Source: Bolinopsis microptera (taxonomy: Eukaryota; Ctenophora; Tentaculata; Lobata; Bolinopsidae). Taken from it: 64,000 bases of DNA. Below, in pieces: positions 11,801-21,467 of this stretch (positions are counted from its first letter, which is position 1; each line of letters starts with the position of its first letter). The stretch lies in assembly GCF_026151205.1 (NCBI RefSeq), contig NC_087078.1, forward strand, positions 12,507,118 through 12,571,117, in the 5' to 3' direction. Made by a program: the position numbers and the translations under genes. A model generated the notes under the pieces. That model was not told where the DNA came from. It did not search any database and saw nothing but the letters and a program-made list of their open reading frames with translations.

Positions 11801-14523
11801 AGTTTAGGACAACATCTTTCCTTGTGTTTGGAATAAGTCAATCCTTACATTGCATTAACACAACACAGTATGAGGCTGAGATCTCACTAATTATTTGTAA
11901 AACAAAAAGTGGCATAACTTATGTTCTGATAAATATTTTTGCTTCTAAATTTCACAGAATGTTAATAACAAGTATCTAAACCTTTGTGGCAAGTTTTGTG
12001 TGATTGCGAGCTTCACTGAGCTTATTTGACCAATTTAGCCCCTGAGCGAGCTAGCTTGAATTTCTCACCCAGGACTGTTTACATTGGTTAATAGAAACCA
12101 CCAAAAAAAATCCTGGGTCACAAAATTAAAAAACCAGTGATTTATTCACGTTTTACCAATTCTATTCACATGGATCCATCGCACATTCCATTCTCTCTAT
12201 ATTTTAACTGATAAGGACTATCACAGATGATCCTTCCTGCTTGTTTATATCGTTCTTCTTACATGGAATGTGCGATGTATCATGGTGAATAGAATTGGTA
12301 AAACATAAATAAATCGGTGGTTTTTTTATTTTTTTACCCAGGATTTTTTTTGGTGGTTTCTATTAAGGGGACATACACCAAAAGCTTTTATGCCCTGGCC
12401 CTGCTGTTAACGTCATATTAAGAAAGTATACATAAAAACAATAAGATTTGATACATTAAAAATTATTTTTGAGGACCCGCACTTTCGAAAAAATTAATAT
12501 TTTCTTTTTCGAAAATTTTGGAAATTTTGAGAAGTCTGTCACTGTAATACCGATATTTCGGTCATTTTAAAAGTCTTTTAGCTGATTTTGTTACTGAAGA
12601 TGACTTACAATCCGTACAAAAAATCCCTGAAAGGATTATATAATTGAACAATAAATGACGAAGTTACAGACCAAACAAGGTCGAAAAATAAAAATTGAAA
12701 TTTTTGTAAAAATCAAAGTTGTATATTTTACCATTCACCCAGGTCATAAGATATCGCTTCAAAAGTTCTTGTGAGTGTAGCTGATGATCATATACAACTT
12801 TGTGGAACAGGATTTATCTCAATTTTGAGTTTTAAGGTATGAAATGTGGCCTCAAACGACTTAGTAAAATTCATCGTAAAAAGGGCCAAACATGGCAGAT
12901 TTAAGGATTAAAATGCCTATAACTCACAAAGTATCAGTTTTTTTGAAATAATTTTTACAGAATCGTAATCAGCTTGAAAAGACGAATCTTTTAGTACCAA
13001 ATAGGTGATTTTAAAAGACAAATTGTCTTAAATAATTTTCTAGCTCGAACACAAGGGTCCCCCCTTGTATAAATTTTGTACAAATTGTACACATTTTTTT
13101 ACAAATTTTGTGTCTTTAACTATTATAAATTTGGTACTAAAAGATTCGTCTTACCAAGCTGATTACGATCCTGTAAAAATTATTTCAAAAAAACTGATAC
13201 TTTTTGAGTTATAGGCATTTTAAGCCTTAAATCTGCCATGTTTGGCCCTTTTTACGATGAATTTTACTAAGTCGTTTGAGGCCACATTTCATACCTTTAA
13301 ACTCAAAATTGAGAGAAATCCTGTTCCACAAAGTTGGATATGATCATCAGCTACACTCACAAGAACTTTTGAAGCGATATCTTATGACCTGGGTGAATGG
13401 TAAAATATACAACTTTGATTTTTACAAAAATTTCAATTTTGCTTCTTTCGACCTTGTTTGGCCTGTAACTTCGTCATCTATATTTTAATTATAAAATCCT
13501 TTAAAGGGCTTCTTGTACGGATTGTAAATAATGTTCAGTTAAAATATCAGTCAATAAACGTTTAAAATGACCAAAATATCGGTATTACAGTGACAGACTT
13601 CTCAAAATTTCCAAAAATTTCGAAAAAGAAAATATTTATTTTTTCGAAAGTGCGGTTCCTCAAAAATAATTTTTAATGTATCAAATCTTATTTTTTTTAT
13701 GTATACTTTCTTAATATGACGTTAACAGCAGGGCCAGGGTATAGAAGCTTTTGGTGTATGTCCCCTTAACCAATGTAAACAGTTCTGGGTGAGAAATTAA
13801 AGCTAGCACACTCAGGAGCTAACTTTGTCAGACAAGCTCAGACTCACACAAAACTTAGCACGAAGTTGTGTCTAATTATGATTGACATTCTCTAAAAATT
13901 TGAATCAAAAATATTAATCAGAACGTAAGTTATGGCGCTTTTCCATTCTGAAATAAAATAATTAGTGAGATCTCAGCGAGCTGTTACAATTTTAAGAGAT
14001 AAGGATGGGTAGACTTTTGAGGCCCACCCTGTATAACAACAAAGTCGGTGCGATTATAAACTAATTACACTGGTTATAACATCAGAGGCGTGGAGTTATA
14101 CGTGAATCTAACTGCATGTATAATACGATTACACCAGTTATTGCACTCGGCTGCGCCTCGTGAAATAACTGCAGTAATCGAACTCGGCTTCGCCTCGTGC
14201 GATTATTGTATCAATTTCCACTCGGCTGCGCCTCGTGCAATTAATAGTGTAATCGCATTATACGCAGTTAGATTAGCGTATATTATATAACTGCAAGATT
14301 ATAATTCTAACGATAAAATAGCCAATAGACAAGTTTATGAATAATTTAGCATTAATCTACATAGATTAAGTCAAGTTAGTTTAACTTTTTAGATGCAAAT
14401 AGTCAACTCTACTCACTTTTCTTTGGGATATCTAGTAAAAGAATATTTTAGCAGGTCGTGATTCCTATCAATTACAGTGATTTCATCTTTGAGGAAGGTG
14501 TTTATATTGAAGCTAAATTCCAT
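5870..14523 (-). CDS. ATAT1: Alpha-tubulin N-acetyltransferase (ATAT1), seven exons found
   Basis: Acetylates Lys40 of alpha-tubulin inside microtubules, using acetyl-CoA. Exons on the minus strand, in order, are 14523-14417 (starts MEFSFNINTFL..EITVID), 11548-11491, 11359-11268 (AQGLNGAVTS..CYILKD), 7634-7577 (VIGFLKVGAKKLFFI), 7241-7128 (TPLCVLDFY and the acetyl-CoA loop RQRQGHG), 6771-6670 (LAIDRPSEKMLGFYKKRFN) and 5972-5870 (NNFVVFRDFF). All phases agree across the junctions and every junction is GT-AG. The catalytic Cys (PLC) and Asp (AIDRPS) known in the family are present. The residue aligned to the family's reported Gln58 is Leu, by my alignment. About 211 residues are accounted for; the C-terminal exon is uncertain (see 5392-5516). 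Intron 3 contains a whole GPCR gene and MITE copy B, intron 1 contains nested foldbacks, and the exon-6 donor is repeated as a minisatellite. Confidence 0.92.
6226..6689. repeat. 52-bp minisatellite, 9 copies, built from an ATAT1 splice junction
   Basis: Nine near-identical 52-bp units, with AGGTGCGGA recurring every 52 bp from 6263 to 6679. Read on the minus strand, each unit is the last 18 coding bases of the ATAT1 exon ending at 6670 (TCCGCACCTATTAACCAG), followed by its donor GTATTA and about 28 further intron bases. The array therefore carries nine copies of one 5' splice site. Units differ by single bases only, suggesting recent expansion. Confidence 0.95.
7635..8400. other. Distal part of ATAT1 intron 3
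   Basis: Intronic on the minus strand. No exon or RNA gene was recognised. Short open frames here show no resemblance to known proteins. MITE copy B starts at 8401. Confidence 0.5.
8401..9167 (+). mobile_element. TA-flanked MITE, copy B (best-preserved ends)
   Basis: A 767-bp element with TA on both sides (8399-8400, 9168-9169) and terminal inverted repeats running from CAGGGTGGGCCAAA into GTCAGTACCCATACGTTGGCC on the left, with the mirror image on the right. Just inside the left repeat is a small palindrome (CTCAGTCACTGAG). No transposase frame is present. It resembles a Tc1/mariner-type nonautonomous element. It lies in ATAT1 intron 3, and its right end is only 9 bp from the stop codon of the minus-strand GPCR at 9177, so that gene's 3' UTR and polyadenylation site must lie in or beyond the MITE. 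Confidence 0.9.
9177..10406 (-). CDS. Class A GPCR nested in ATAT1 intron 3
   Basis: A seven-transmembrane receptor of about 409 residues, unrelated in sequence to the tandem pair. A ~58-residue extracellular N-terminus has possible N-glycosylation sites (NLS, NET). TM1 carries GNLL (N near 77), TM2 has AIDFGD, C133 in TM3 could pair with C209 in the second loop, the DRY position reads T-R-A, and TM7 has NPCLY. A serine-rich, basic tail of about 60 residues follows. The ATG at 10406 sits in 'gATGttttcagAAC', whose 'ttttcag' is itself a plausible splice acceptor, so the true start may be in an upstream exon. It is transcribed in the same direction as the host gene ATAT1. The stop codon almost touches MITE copy B. 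Ligand unknown. Confidence 0.85.
   Translation of the reverse strand: MFSEHLSKLNLSILSPTSPPDEDGQLIILEVPNETIKPIIDFTTALLDDRGNTFNPTVDVVIGVLAITCMVVAIAGNLLAFLYFRRKVKISLPLYLYAIISAIDFGDALLSTPVIDSLLHSRSPRIFDQTAICVPWALVYSYFRRMSMIMVMAVGLTRAIVTYSPFRNIRTSTVLFTIIGYAGLVLIIDVVYFSAGWLKTKYRPNESFCEIYPTSISAKVAVYSVLLQVEFIVPCLIVVVSSIVCTVSLVGPWRTVSKREKGRRRATITIALFSCVFLICNLPVFLLQLNYLLAQFTSISTVDDFKNHVFLGWYAHLLSHFFLSLLNTALNPCLYFLRMPNYRQWLIDIWTDPGILLRQRSNTMVSQRRSSEYSNKSYNISFERYRRSSLANSGQTSSSQSFSKRDINI
10410..11267. other. Proximal part of ATAT1 intron 3
   Basis: About 860 bp between the nested GPCR and ATAT1 exon 3. No coding exon was recognised. A short inverted pair (GGGTGCC / AGGACACCC) at about 11214-11237 recalls the ends of the TA MITE family but is too short to call. 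The promoter of the nested GPCR is presumably here, on the minus strand. Confidence 0.45.
11873..13985. mobile_element. Three-layer nested foldback elements sharing TTAA sites
   Basis: The outermost inverted arms are 11873-12088 and 13770-13982 (for example GAGATCTCACTAATTATT against its complement). Inside lie two further foldbacks placed end to end: one at 12092-12362 (ends TAGAAACCACC / GGTGGTTTCTA) and one at 12367-13765 (ends GGGGACATACACC / GGTGTATGTCCCC). TTAA occurs at 12088-12091, between the two at 12363-12366, and at 13766-13769. TTAA duplication is typical of piggyBac or Kolobok-type elements. The inner long element has arms of roughly 630 bp around a spacer of about 120 bp. None encodes a protein; long open frames here are read through the arms. 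All lie in ATAT1 intron 1. Confidence 0.9.
14083..14295. mobile_element. Small foldback element with CGAGGCGCAGCCGAG cores
   Basis: Inverted arms at about 14095-14155 and 14225-14290 share AATCTAACTGC, GTATAAT and GATTACAC. The centre holds three copies of CACTCGGCTGCGCCTCGTG, or the variant with 'ttcg', itself an imperfect palindrome. GC-rich cores in AT-rich arms make it stand out. No coding. It lies in ATAT1 intron 1 close to exon 1. Just upstream, GGCCCACCCTGTA at about 14020-14032 looks like a solo right end of the TA MITE family. Confidence 0.7.
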
Positions 14524-15878
14524 TATCTTAGGACAGTAGAACCCTTTTGAAGCAGTAATGCTTTCATTCCGTCACCTTGTTACATCACCACCTAGTAAAT
14601 TCATAAACTTAATCTGAACTATATAGTTTCCATTATTCAAAGATGCACATTTCCTGCCAAGGGCATGTTTTTGGTCCCTAGGTTTAGGTTAGAACACTAG
14701 AATATTCAATGATACATATCCAAACATATCATTATTTATTGTTACTAAATAATCTGAAAATGTACTCTGTCATAATGTCATAGACATAATGTAATAAAAT
14801 TCCAAATGGAATAATTGCCTCTTGTTTGAAGGTGTGCAATGTACTTAAATTATGTAATGCAAAGAAGGTATGCATATAGTGGAAATGCTATTGTTATTGA
14901 TGACCAACAATCATGATATTTGTATTAGAAAAAATGTGAACTGAAAAAAATGTTAACTCCTGAAACTTATAACTCTTCTAAATGTAGCAAAGACAAGCTT
15001 CTTTTAAGCATAGCCTGGGCTTGCGAGACAGCTTGTTACAATTGATGTTGTTCATGACATGTAAAACCGATTAAGAAAAGTCTTGAACTTTTGACAAAAA
15101 CTAAAAACCTTGATTAAATTCTAGTGTCACCTATTCTAAGGAATGAGCTAAGAATTGTGTTGGATCTATACAACATATAACACATATGAGTGAAATCTCC
15201 TCGTTTGAGTCAGTCGAATAATTGGGAAATCGTGATTGAGGGTTAATGAATCCGTATATTTAGCATAAATATTAGATATATGGAATTAATATAAATACCT
15301 CTGTAATTAAAATGTATAAAGATCAGTGAACAGCCCAAACTATAAAATTTTAAGCATTAAATTTCGTTAGTATATGATGTACAAATAGCTACAATAAAAA
15401 GCACATGTAATGAAAAAGGTCGGAGAATGGAAAAGGCCAGAGAATAATTAACAATGCTTCAGACTTGTTATTGGGTGCATCTTACATTTGATTGCGATTG
15501 TAAATGGACCACTTTTATCAGCACACTCGCTAAATGGTGTCTTGGGTCAACCTTAAATGATAATTCAAAGTTGTTAACAGTTAAGTATAAACTAAAACTT
15601 TTGATAAACAAAGCTAAGAAAACTTGACCCAAACAATGCAAGCAGTAAATATTATTTATTTGACTGTCTTGGAATAGATGAGAAAAGAGGTCCACCCGCT
15701 TTAACTATTGTAAAAAAATGTTCAGGTATACTAGATCAGATATTTTATGACAGCCAATATAAATTCACTTTTAAATCTTAATAGAAGCTGTACTACCAAA
15801 CTGTAACATTTATTAATTTTTTAGGACAGATACACGCTATTAAAAGTATACTTCATAATTGGATATTGATGCATCGCT
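14524..15878. other. Region upstream of ATAT1
   Basis: AT-rich, with no gene recognised. The ATAT1 promoter should lie at the left edge on the minus strand; I see no clear TATA or initiator. A minus-strand open frame at 15468-15695 has no recognisable motif and was not called. Confidence 0.45.
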
Positions 15879-15886
15879 ATAATCTC

Positions 15887-15998
15887 TTGTCACACGTTGT
15901 ATGACCCGCCGCGCACGAAGTGCGCGGCTCCCCCTGTATCGTCAGAACGATAAAGTTTCACCTAGTGAAACGACCGTGGGTGTCACAACGTGATACAA
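15887..15998 (+). mobile_element. Micro-MITE, copy 1 (112 bp)
   Basis: A 112-bp GC-rich element beginning TTGTCACACGTTG and ending CAACGTGATACAA. It is flanked by near-identical 8-mers, ATAATCTC (15879-15886) and ATAATTTC (15999-16006). The interior has a strong hairpin (CCGCGCACGAAGTGCGCGG) and a second one (GTTTCACCTAGTGAAAC). Related copies are at 21095-21297 (inverted, interrupted) and 21468-21567. An 8-bp duplication is compatible with hAT-like or P-like transposases; the family is not assigned. Confidence 0.85.
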
Positions 15999-16045
15999 AT
16001 AATTTCGTGGTCACGAGAAGCATTATTTGAATTTGTGCGGCGTTA

Positions 16046-16124
16046 CTGGGCCGCGCTCAGCCTGTCATTCCGCCTAATCTCTATTGTCTATGTTTATGAA
16101 CATAATAGCCTGAGGTCCCCAGGT
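16046..16124 (+). repeat. Short interspersed module, copy 2
   Basis: A 79-bp copy of the module also found at 3051-3143 (inverted) and 21143-21228. It shares CTGGGCCGCGCTCAG, CTGTCATTCCGCC, TATGAACATAATAGCC and the CCCAGGT end. It sits inside the left GC-rich module of the composite element. Confidence 0.7.
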
Positions 16125-17354
16125 CACCCCGGCGAACGCCGCGGGCTTCATATTGCTGCGCGTGTTAAAACAAATTTTCGGCATAAATTTGTCAGGAGAT
16201 CGACTGTAATTCCGTTTACGAACCTTTTAAAGATATTTGACAGTGCCGATTCTATCCCTTAAAGGATTTTCAATAGTGCCGAGGAAAAATAAAACATCAA
16301 ATTCATTCATCTGAATATTAGTAAAGGTTATAATGATTATATCAAATCAAGATTTCAAACGCGTACAATCATTAACTCTAATCAAGTATTGTCAACTGTG
16401 ATTAAAGATCATAGCAAAGTATGCTATCCTATATGTAAGCTACAATGAGGAAGAAACAGCATTATACAACAGTATTACAATAATAAATATATGGATAATA
16501 CCAAAATGTAACTATTACTGCTAATAAATACAGTTTAAAGATAAACTTATCAAATTTAAAATTGACACGAAACTAATACGCGGTTTATATTAGAATGCAA
16601 CACAAACACTAAACACATCAAATAGAAACAAAAAAAGATATCTCGCACTGTCAGTCATTACATATTACAATTATATAAATAACACCGAAGAACTCATATA
16701 TCAACAGCTCGAGTAGCGCACACTACTATTCCAATCTGAGTGTCTGACAGTGGCAGGGGAAGCGTCCAAGGTTCGATGCCGCGACCGTGATCTTTTAAAC
16801 ATTTTGTGAAAGTCGTCTTTGTTTAAGAAGGTCCACTTCCAGTAGCCCATTTTCTCCCCACATAACATTTCTTCATCCTCAGTGCTCAGCAAGACCTGTT
16901 TTATTTTCCATTACAGTAATTCCATGTTCCAATGAAATCTAACTCTTCAATTTTAATATCAGCGGTCGGATCCTGAAATATGGAAGTGAAACTCAGTAAA
17001 TTTTTACAGTCAAGTAATACTATAACTTCTATTCGTAAAATTTTACAAGATTTGTTTCCAGTTTCGGACAAATTCACAATATTACTACATAACAACTTAG
17101 TAATGTAAGCAGTAAGGGCCCTCTCCAAATTTTAATCTGTAGAAGTGCACGTGCAAATATCGCGCGGCTTCAATGCAAAAATACGTGTGTGCTCTTGGCG
17201 CGCGCTAAAACTCTGCGCTGAAAATATTGGTTTGGTACCGAGAGTTTTAAAATTCCCGCCAATTTCAAACTCCAGAAAAAGAATCCGAAATTTTGGGACA
17301 GCCTAAAACATATTCTGATTAATGCTTTTCGACTTTATTTGTCCGTAAACTGAC

Positions 17355-17410
17355 AACTACAGCAAATCTATCTTCTCTACGATCGTAGAGAAGATAGATT
17401 TGCTGTAGTT
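17355..17410. repeat. Perfect 56-bp palindrome at the satellite edge
   Basis: Two 28-bp arms are exact reverse complements with no loop, centred on CGATCG at 17380-17385. Each arm contains the AGCAAATCTATCTTCTC word of the adjacent satellite unit, so the palindrome looks like two satellite fragments joined head to head. The tandem array starts three bases later. Confidence 0.95.
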
Positions 17411-17412
17411 CG

Positions 17413-20150
17413 TACGAACTGGGCCCGAGTTACTTGTTTTAAAATACAGCAAATCCATCTTCTCTACGAACTGGGCCCGAGTTACTTGTTTTAAAATACA
17501 GCAAATCCATCTTCTCTACGAACTGGGCCCGAGTTACTTGTTTTAAAATACAGCAAATCCATCTTCTCTACGAACTGGGCCCGAGTTACTTGTTTTAAAA
17601 TACAGCAAATCCATCTTCTCTACGAACTGGGCCCGAGTTACTTGTTTTAAAATACAGCAAATCCATCTTCTCTACGAACTGGGCCCGAGTTACTTGTTTT
17701 AAAATACAGCAAATCCATCTTCTCTACGAACTGGGCCCGAGTTACTTGTTTTAAAATACAGCAAATCCATCTTCTCTACGAACTGGGCCCGAGTTACTTG
17801 TTTTAAAATACAGCAAATCCATCTTCTCTACGAACTGGGCCCGAGTTACTTGTTTTAAAATACAGCAAATCCATCTTCTCTACGAACTGGGCCCGAGTTA
17901 CTTGTTTTAAAATACAGCAAATCCATCTTCTCTACGAACTGGGCCCGAGTTACTTGTTTTAAAATACAGCAAATCCATCTTCTCTACGAACTGGGCCCGA
18001 GTTACTTGTTTTAAAATACAGCAAATCCATCTTCTCTACGAACTGGGCCCGAGTTACTTGTTTTAAAATACAGCAAATCCATCTTCTCTACGAACTGGGC
18101 CCGAGTTACTTGTTTTAAAATACAGCAAATCCATCTTCTCTACGAACTGGGCCCGAGTTACTTGTTTTAAAATACAGCAAATCCATCTTCTCTACGAACT
18201 GGGCCCGAGTTACTTGTTTTAAAATACAGCAAATCCATCTTCTCTACGAACTGGGCCCGAGTTACTTGTTTTAAAATACAGCAAATCCATCTTCTCTACG
18301 AACTGGGCCCGAGTTACTTGTTTTAAAATACAGCAAATCCATCTTCTCTACGAACTGGGCCCGAGTTACTTGTTTTAAAATACAGCAAATCCATCTTCTC
18401 TACGAACTGGGCCCGAGTTACTTGTTTTAAAATACAGCAAATCCATCTTCTCTACGAACTGGGCCCGAGTTACTTGTTTTAAAATACAGCAAATCCATCT
18501 TCTCTACGAACTGGGCCCGAGTTACTTGTTTTAAAATACAGCAAATCCATCTTCTCTACGAACTGGGCCCGAGTTACTTGTTTTAAAATACAGCAAATCC
18601 ATCTTCTCTACGAACTGGGCCCGAGTTACTTGTTTTAAAATACAGCAAATCCATCTTCTCTACGAACTGGGCCCGAGTTACTTGTTTTAAAATACAGCAA
18701 ATCCATCTTCTCTACGAACTGGGCCCGAGTTACTTGTTTTAAAATACAGCAAATCCATCTTCTCTACGAACTGGGCCCGAGTTACTTGTTTTAAAATACA
18801 GCAAATCCATCTTCTCTACGAACTGGGCCCGAGTTACTTGTTTTAAAATACAGCAAATCCATCTTCTCTACGAATTGGGCCCGAGTTACTTGTTTTAAAA
18901 TACAGCAAATCCATCTTCTCTACGAACTGGGCCCGAGTTACTTGTTTTAAAATACAGCAAATCCATCTTCTCTACGAACTGGGCCCGAGTTACTTGTTTT
19001 AAAATACAGCAAATCCATCTTCTCTACGAACTGGGCCCGAGTTACTTGTTTTAAAATACAGCAAATCCATCTTCTCTACGAACTGGGCCCGAGTTACTTG
19101 TTTTAAAATACAGCAAATCCATCTTCTCTACGAACTGGGCCCGAGTTACTTGTTTTAAAATACAGCAAATCCATCTTCTCTACGAACTGGGCCCGAGTTA
19201 CTTGTTTTAAAATACAGCAAATCCATCTTCTCTACGAATTGGGCCCGAGTTACTTGTTTTAAAATACAGCAAATCCATCTTCTCTACGAACTGGGCCCGA
19301 GTTACTTGTTTTAAAATACAGCAAATCCATCTTCTCTACGAACTGGGCCCGAGTTACTTGTTTTAAAATACAGCAAATCCATCTTCTCTACGAACTGGGC
19401 CCGAGTTACTTGTTTTAAAATACAGCAAATCCATCTTCTCTACGAACTGGGCCCGAGTTACTTGTTTTAAAATACAGCAAATCCATCTTCTCTACGAACT
19501 GGGCCCGAGTTACTTGTTTTAAAATACAGCAAATCCATCTTCTCTACGAACTGGGCCCGAGTTACTTGTTTTAAAATACAGCAAACCCATCTTCTCTACG
19601 AACTGGGCCCGAGTTACTTGTTTTAAAATACAGCAAATCCATCTTCTCTACGAACTGGGCCCGAGTTACTTGTTTTAAAATACAGCAAATCCATCTTCTC
19701 TACGAATTGGGCCCGAGTTACTTGTTTTAAAATACAGCAAATCCATCTTCTCTACGAACTGGGCCCGAGTTACTTGTTTTAAAATACAGCAAATCCATCT
19801 TCTCTACGAACTGGGCCCGAGTTACTTGTTTTAAAATACAGCAAATCCATCTTCTCTACGAACTGGGCCCGAGTTACTTGTTTTAAAATACAGCAAATCC
19901 ATCTTCTCTACGAACTGGGCCCGAGTGACTTGTTTTAAAATACAGCAAATCCATCTTCTCTACGAACTGGGCCCGAGTTACTTGTTTTAAAATACAGCAA
20001 ATCCATCTTCTCTACGAACTGGGCCCGAGTTACTTGTTTTAAAATACAGCAAATCCATCTTCTCTACGAACTGGGCCAGAGTTACTTGTTTTAAAATACA
20101 GCAAATCCATCTTCTCTACGAACTGGGCCCGAGTTACTTGTTTTAAAATA
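17413..20150 (+). repeat. 52-bp satellite array, ~52.7 copies
   Basis: A 2,738-bp array of a 52-bp unit containing TACGAACTGGGCCCGAGTTA, CTTGTTTTAAAA and TACAGCAAATCCATCTTCTC. Units are almost identical. Rare variants include GAATTGG at about 18871, 19238 and 19706, CAAACCC at about 19583, AGTGAC at about 19924 and GGCCAG at about 20076. Such homogeneity implies very recent amplification or active conversion. No open frame or promoter is evident in the unit. The length equals that of the unrelated ATAT1 minisatellite unit. Confidence 0.97.
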
Positions 20151-20994
20151 CGACAAAGTTAACTGCTGAATGTTCCCGGTCAAAAATTAATTATAGTTTA
20201 TATTAAAATATTGTCTATTGTCTATGTTTTACTATAATGCTGGGAGCCTTGTTGTAAATAATAGGGTACATACCATTCCTTGAAAGTCGTTATTTCGGAG
20301 TGAGCAATCATTTTGTTGACTAGCGAATCTAAATTGAAATAGTCGAATATCACTCAATTTCAGTTGCAGGTCGACATCCTTAAAATTAGAGAGCAAATAA
20401 TTTTATTTTGTACTCTACTTCAGTCAATATAAATAGAAATTACAGCAATTTGAAGTAACAGCATATCAAGCTATATCATACATAATTATGAAAGCCTCGC
20501 AGAGATCTCGATTAAATCTGTAAACGTACATTTAACGGTAAGATATATAGATAGCGCGCAATATAAGCGCACGCATAAAACCAATATGGCTGCCACACAA
20601 AGCTACAAACTGGAACAAGAAATGAAAATTGTGAATTCAACCAGCTTGGATACTATTATCCAACGCGACATTGGTTTGGGTGCATTATCGACACGTTTTA
20701 AATGCGCGGAAAATTTTTGTGCGCGGCACTAGCATTTTAAATTTTCAAAATTCAAATCATAGCCAGAGTTATGGTTATTTTTCAAGACAAATTTTGAGGC
20801 AAATTTTACGTGTAAATTATTCATTTTTCATTCATGATCACTCATAATTTGAACAATTTACCTTGGATTGAATTGAACTCTTCAGTATTCGATGATTAAA
20901 ACAATTGTTTTAAGAACAGAGTAGTTTTAAAGCTAAACATTCGCAATTTGTCTTAACAGGAGTCTTGGGAGAATTATAAAAATAAAATTTAAAC
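20151..20994. other. Unique DNA right of the satellite
   Basis: AT-rich, inside the composite element. A short open frame beginning MAATQSYKLEQE at 20588 ends after about 50 codons and resembles nothing I know. No other structure is seen. Confidence 0.4.
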
Positions 20995-21094
20995 GTTTTA
21001 GCGGCGCATGAAGCCCGCGGCGTTCGCTGGGGTGCAGGTAAGTGCGGCGCAGCCCGGTAGTGAATCGCTCAACAAATTTGAATGAGCAATTTAT

Positions 21095-21297
21095 ATGTAT
21101 CACGTTGCGACCCCCACGGTCGTTTCACTAGGTGAAACTTTACTGGGCCGCGCTCAGCCTGTCATTCCGCCAAATCTTTATTCGTATATGTTAATGAACA
21201 TAATAGCCTGGGGTCCTCAGGTAATATAAGGTGAAACTTTATCGTTACAGGGGGAGCCGCGCACTGCGTGCGCGGCGGGTCATACAACGTATGACAA
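21095..21297 (-). mobile_element. Micro-MITE, copy 3, interrupted by the short module
   Basis: An inverted copy of the element at 15887-15998, flanked by CAATTTAT (21087-21094) and CAATTTAG (21298-21305), a 7/8 target duplication. It is split at 21143-21228 by another repeat that duplicated 13 bp of it (AGGTGAAACTTTA at 21130-21142 and 21229-21241). The insertion order is therefore clear: micro-MITE first, module second. Confidence 0.85.
21143..21228 (+). repeat. Short interspersed module, copy 3, with 13-bp target duplication
   Basis: An 86-bp module from CTGGGCCGCGCTCAG to CCTCAGGTAATATA inserted in a micro-MITE. The 13-bp direct repeats fit retroposition rather than a cut-and-paste element, so the module may be a very short SINE or a truncated LINE/SINE tail. 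It has no poly(A) tail and no visible tRNA boxes. Confidence 0.75.
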
Positions 21298-21467
21298 CAA
21301 TTTAGTAAGTATTTTTATTTTGCATAATTAAAATCACGTTGACAGTTATGTTTTGGTAGTTGTAGGTTTATAACCTACCAAGACGCGCGCCGAGTTGGAA
21401 TCAAATCAAGAATAATGATATAAACGTCATGGCCATTTTTAAAAACAGTCGCCCAAATTGTATTACT

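Larger units (their letters stand above)
16007..21094. mobile_element. Composite ~5 kb element with GC-rich inverted modules and a satellite core
   Basis: Inverted GC-rich modules face each other at about 16030-16165 and 20995-21090. Both contain GGCGAACGCCGCGGGCTTCAT (left), or its complement ATGAAGCCCGCGGCGTTCGC (right), followed by a GGGC(C/T)GCGC stretch. Between them are about 1.2 kb of unique DNA, a 56-bp palindrome, a ~53-copy 52-bp array, and about 0.85 kb of unique DNA. Micro-MITEs abut both ends. I infer one large nonautonomous transposon or two related ends around a captured array. No transposase was seen; ends and target duplication are not resolved. Confidence 0.5.

Noticed and set aside
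13276..13488. 70-codon open frame
   Set aside because: It is part of the long TTAA foldback arm.
16740..16800. B-box-like GGTTCGATGCC suggesting a tRNA or SINE
   Set aside because: No box A at the right distance and no tRNA fold; it overlaps a possible coding fragment on the other strand.
17413..20150. CRISPR-like regular repeats
   Set aside because: A contiguous 52-bp tandem repeat without unique spacers, in a eukaryotic genome.
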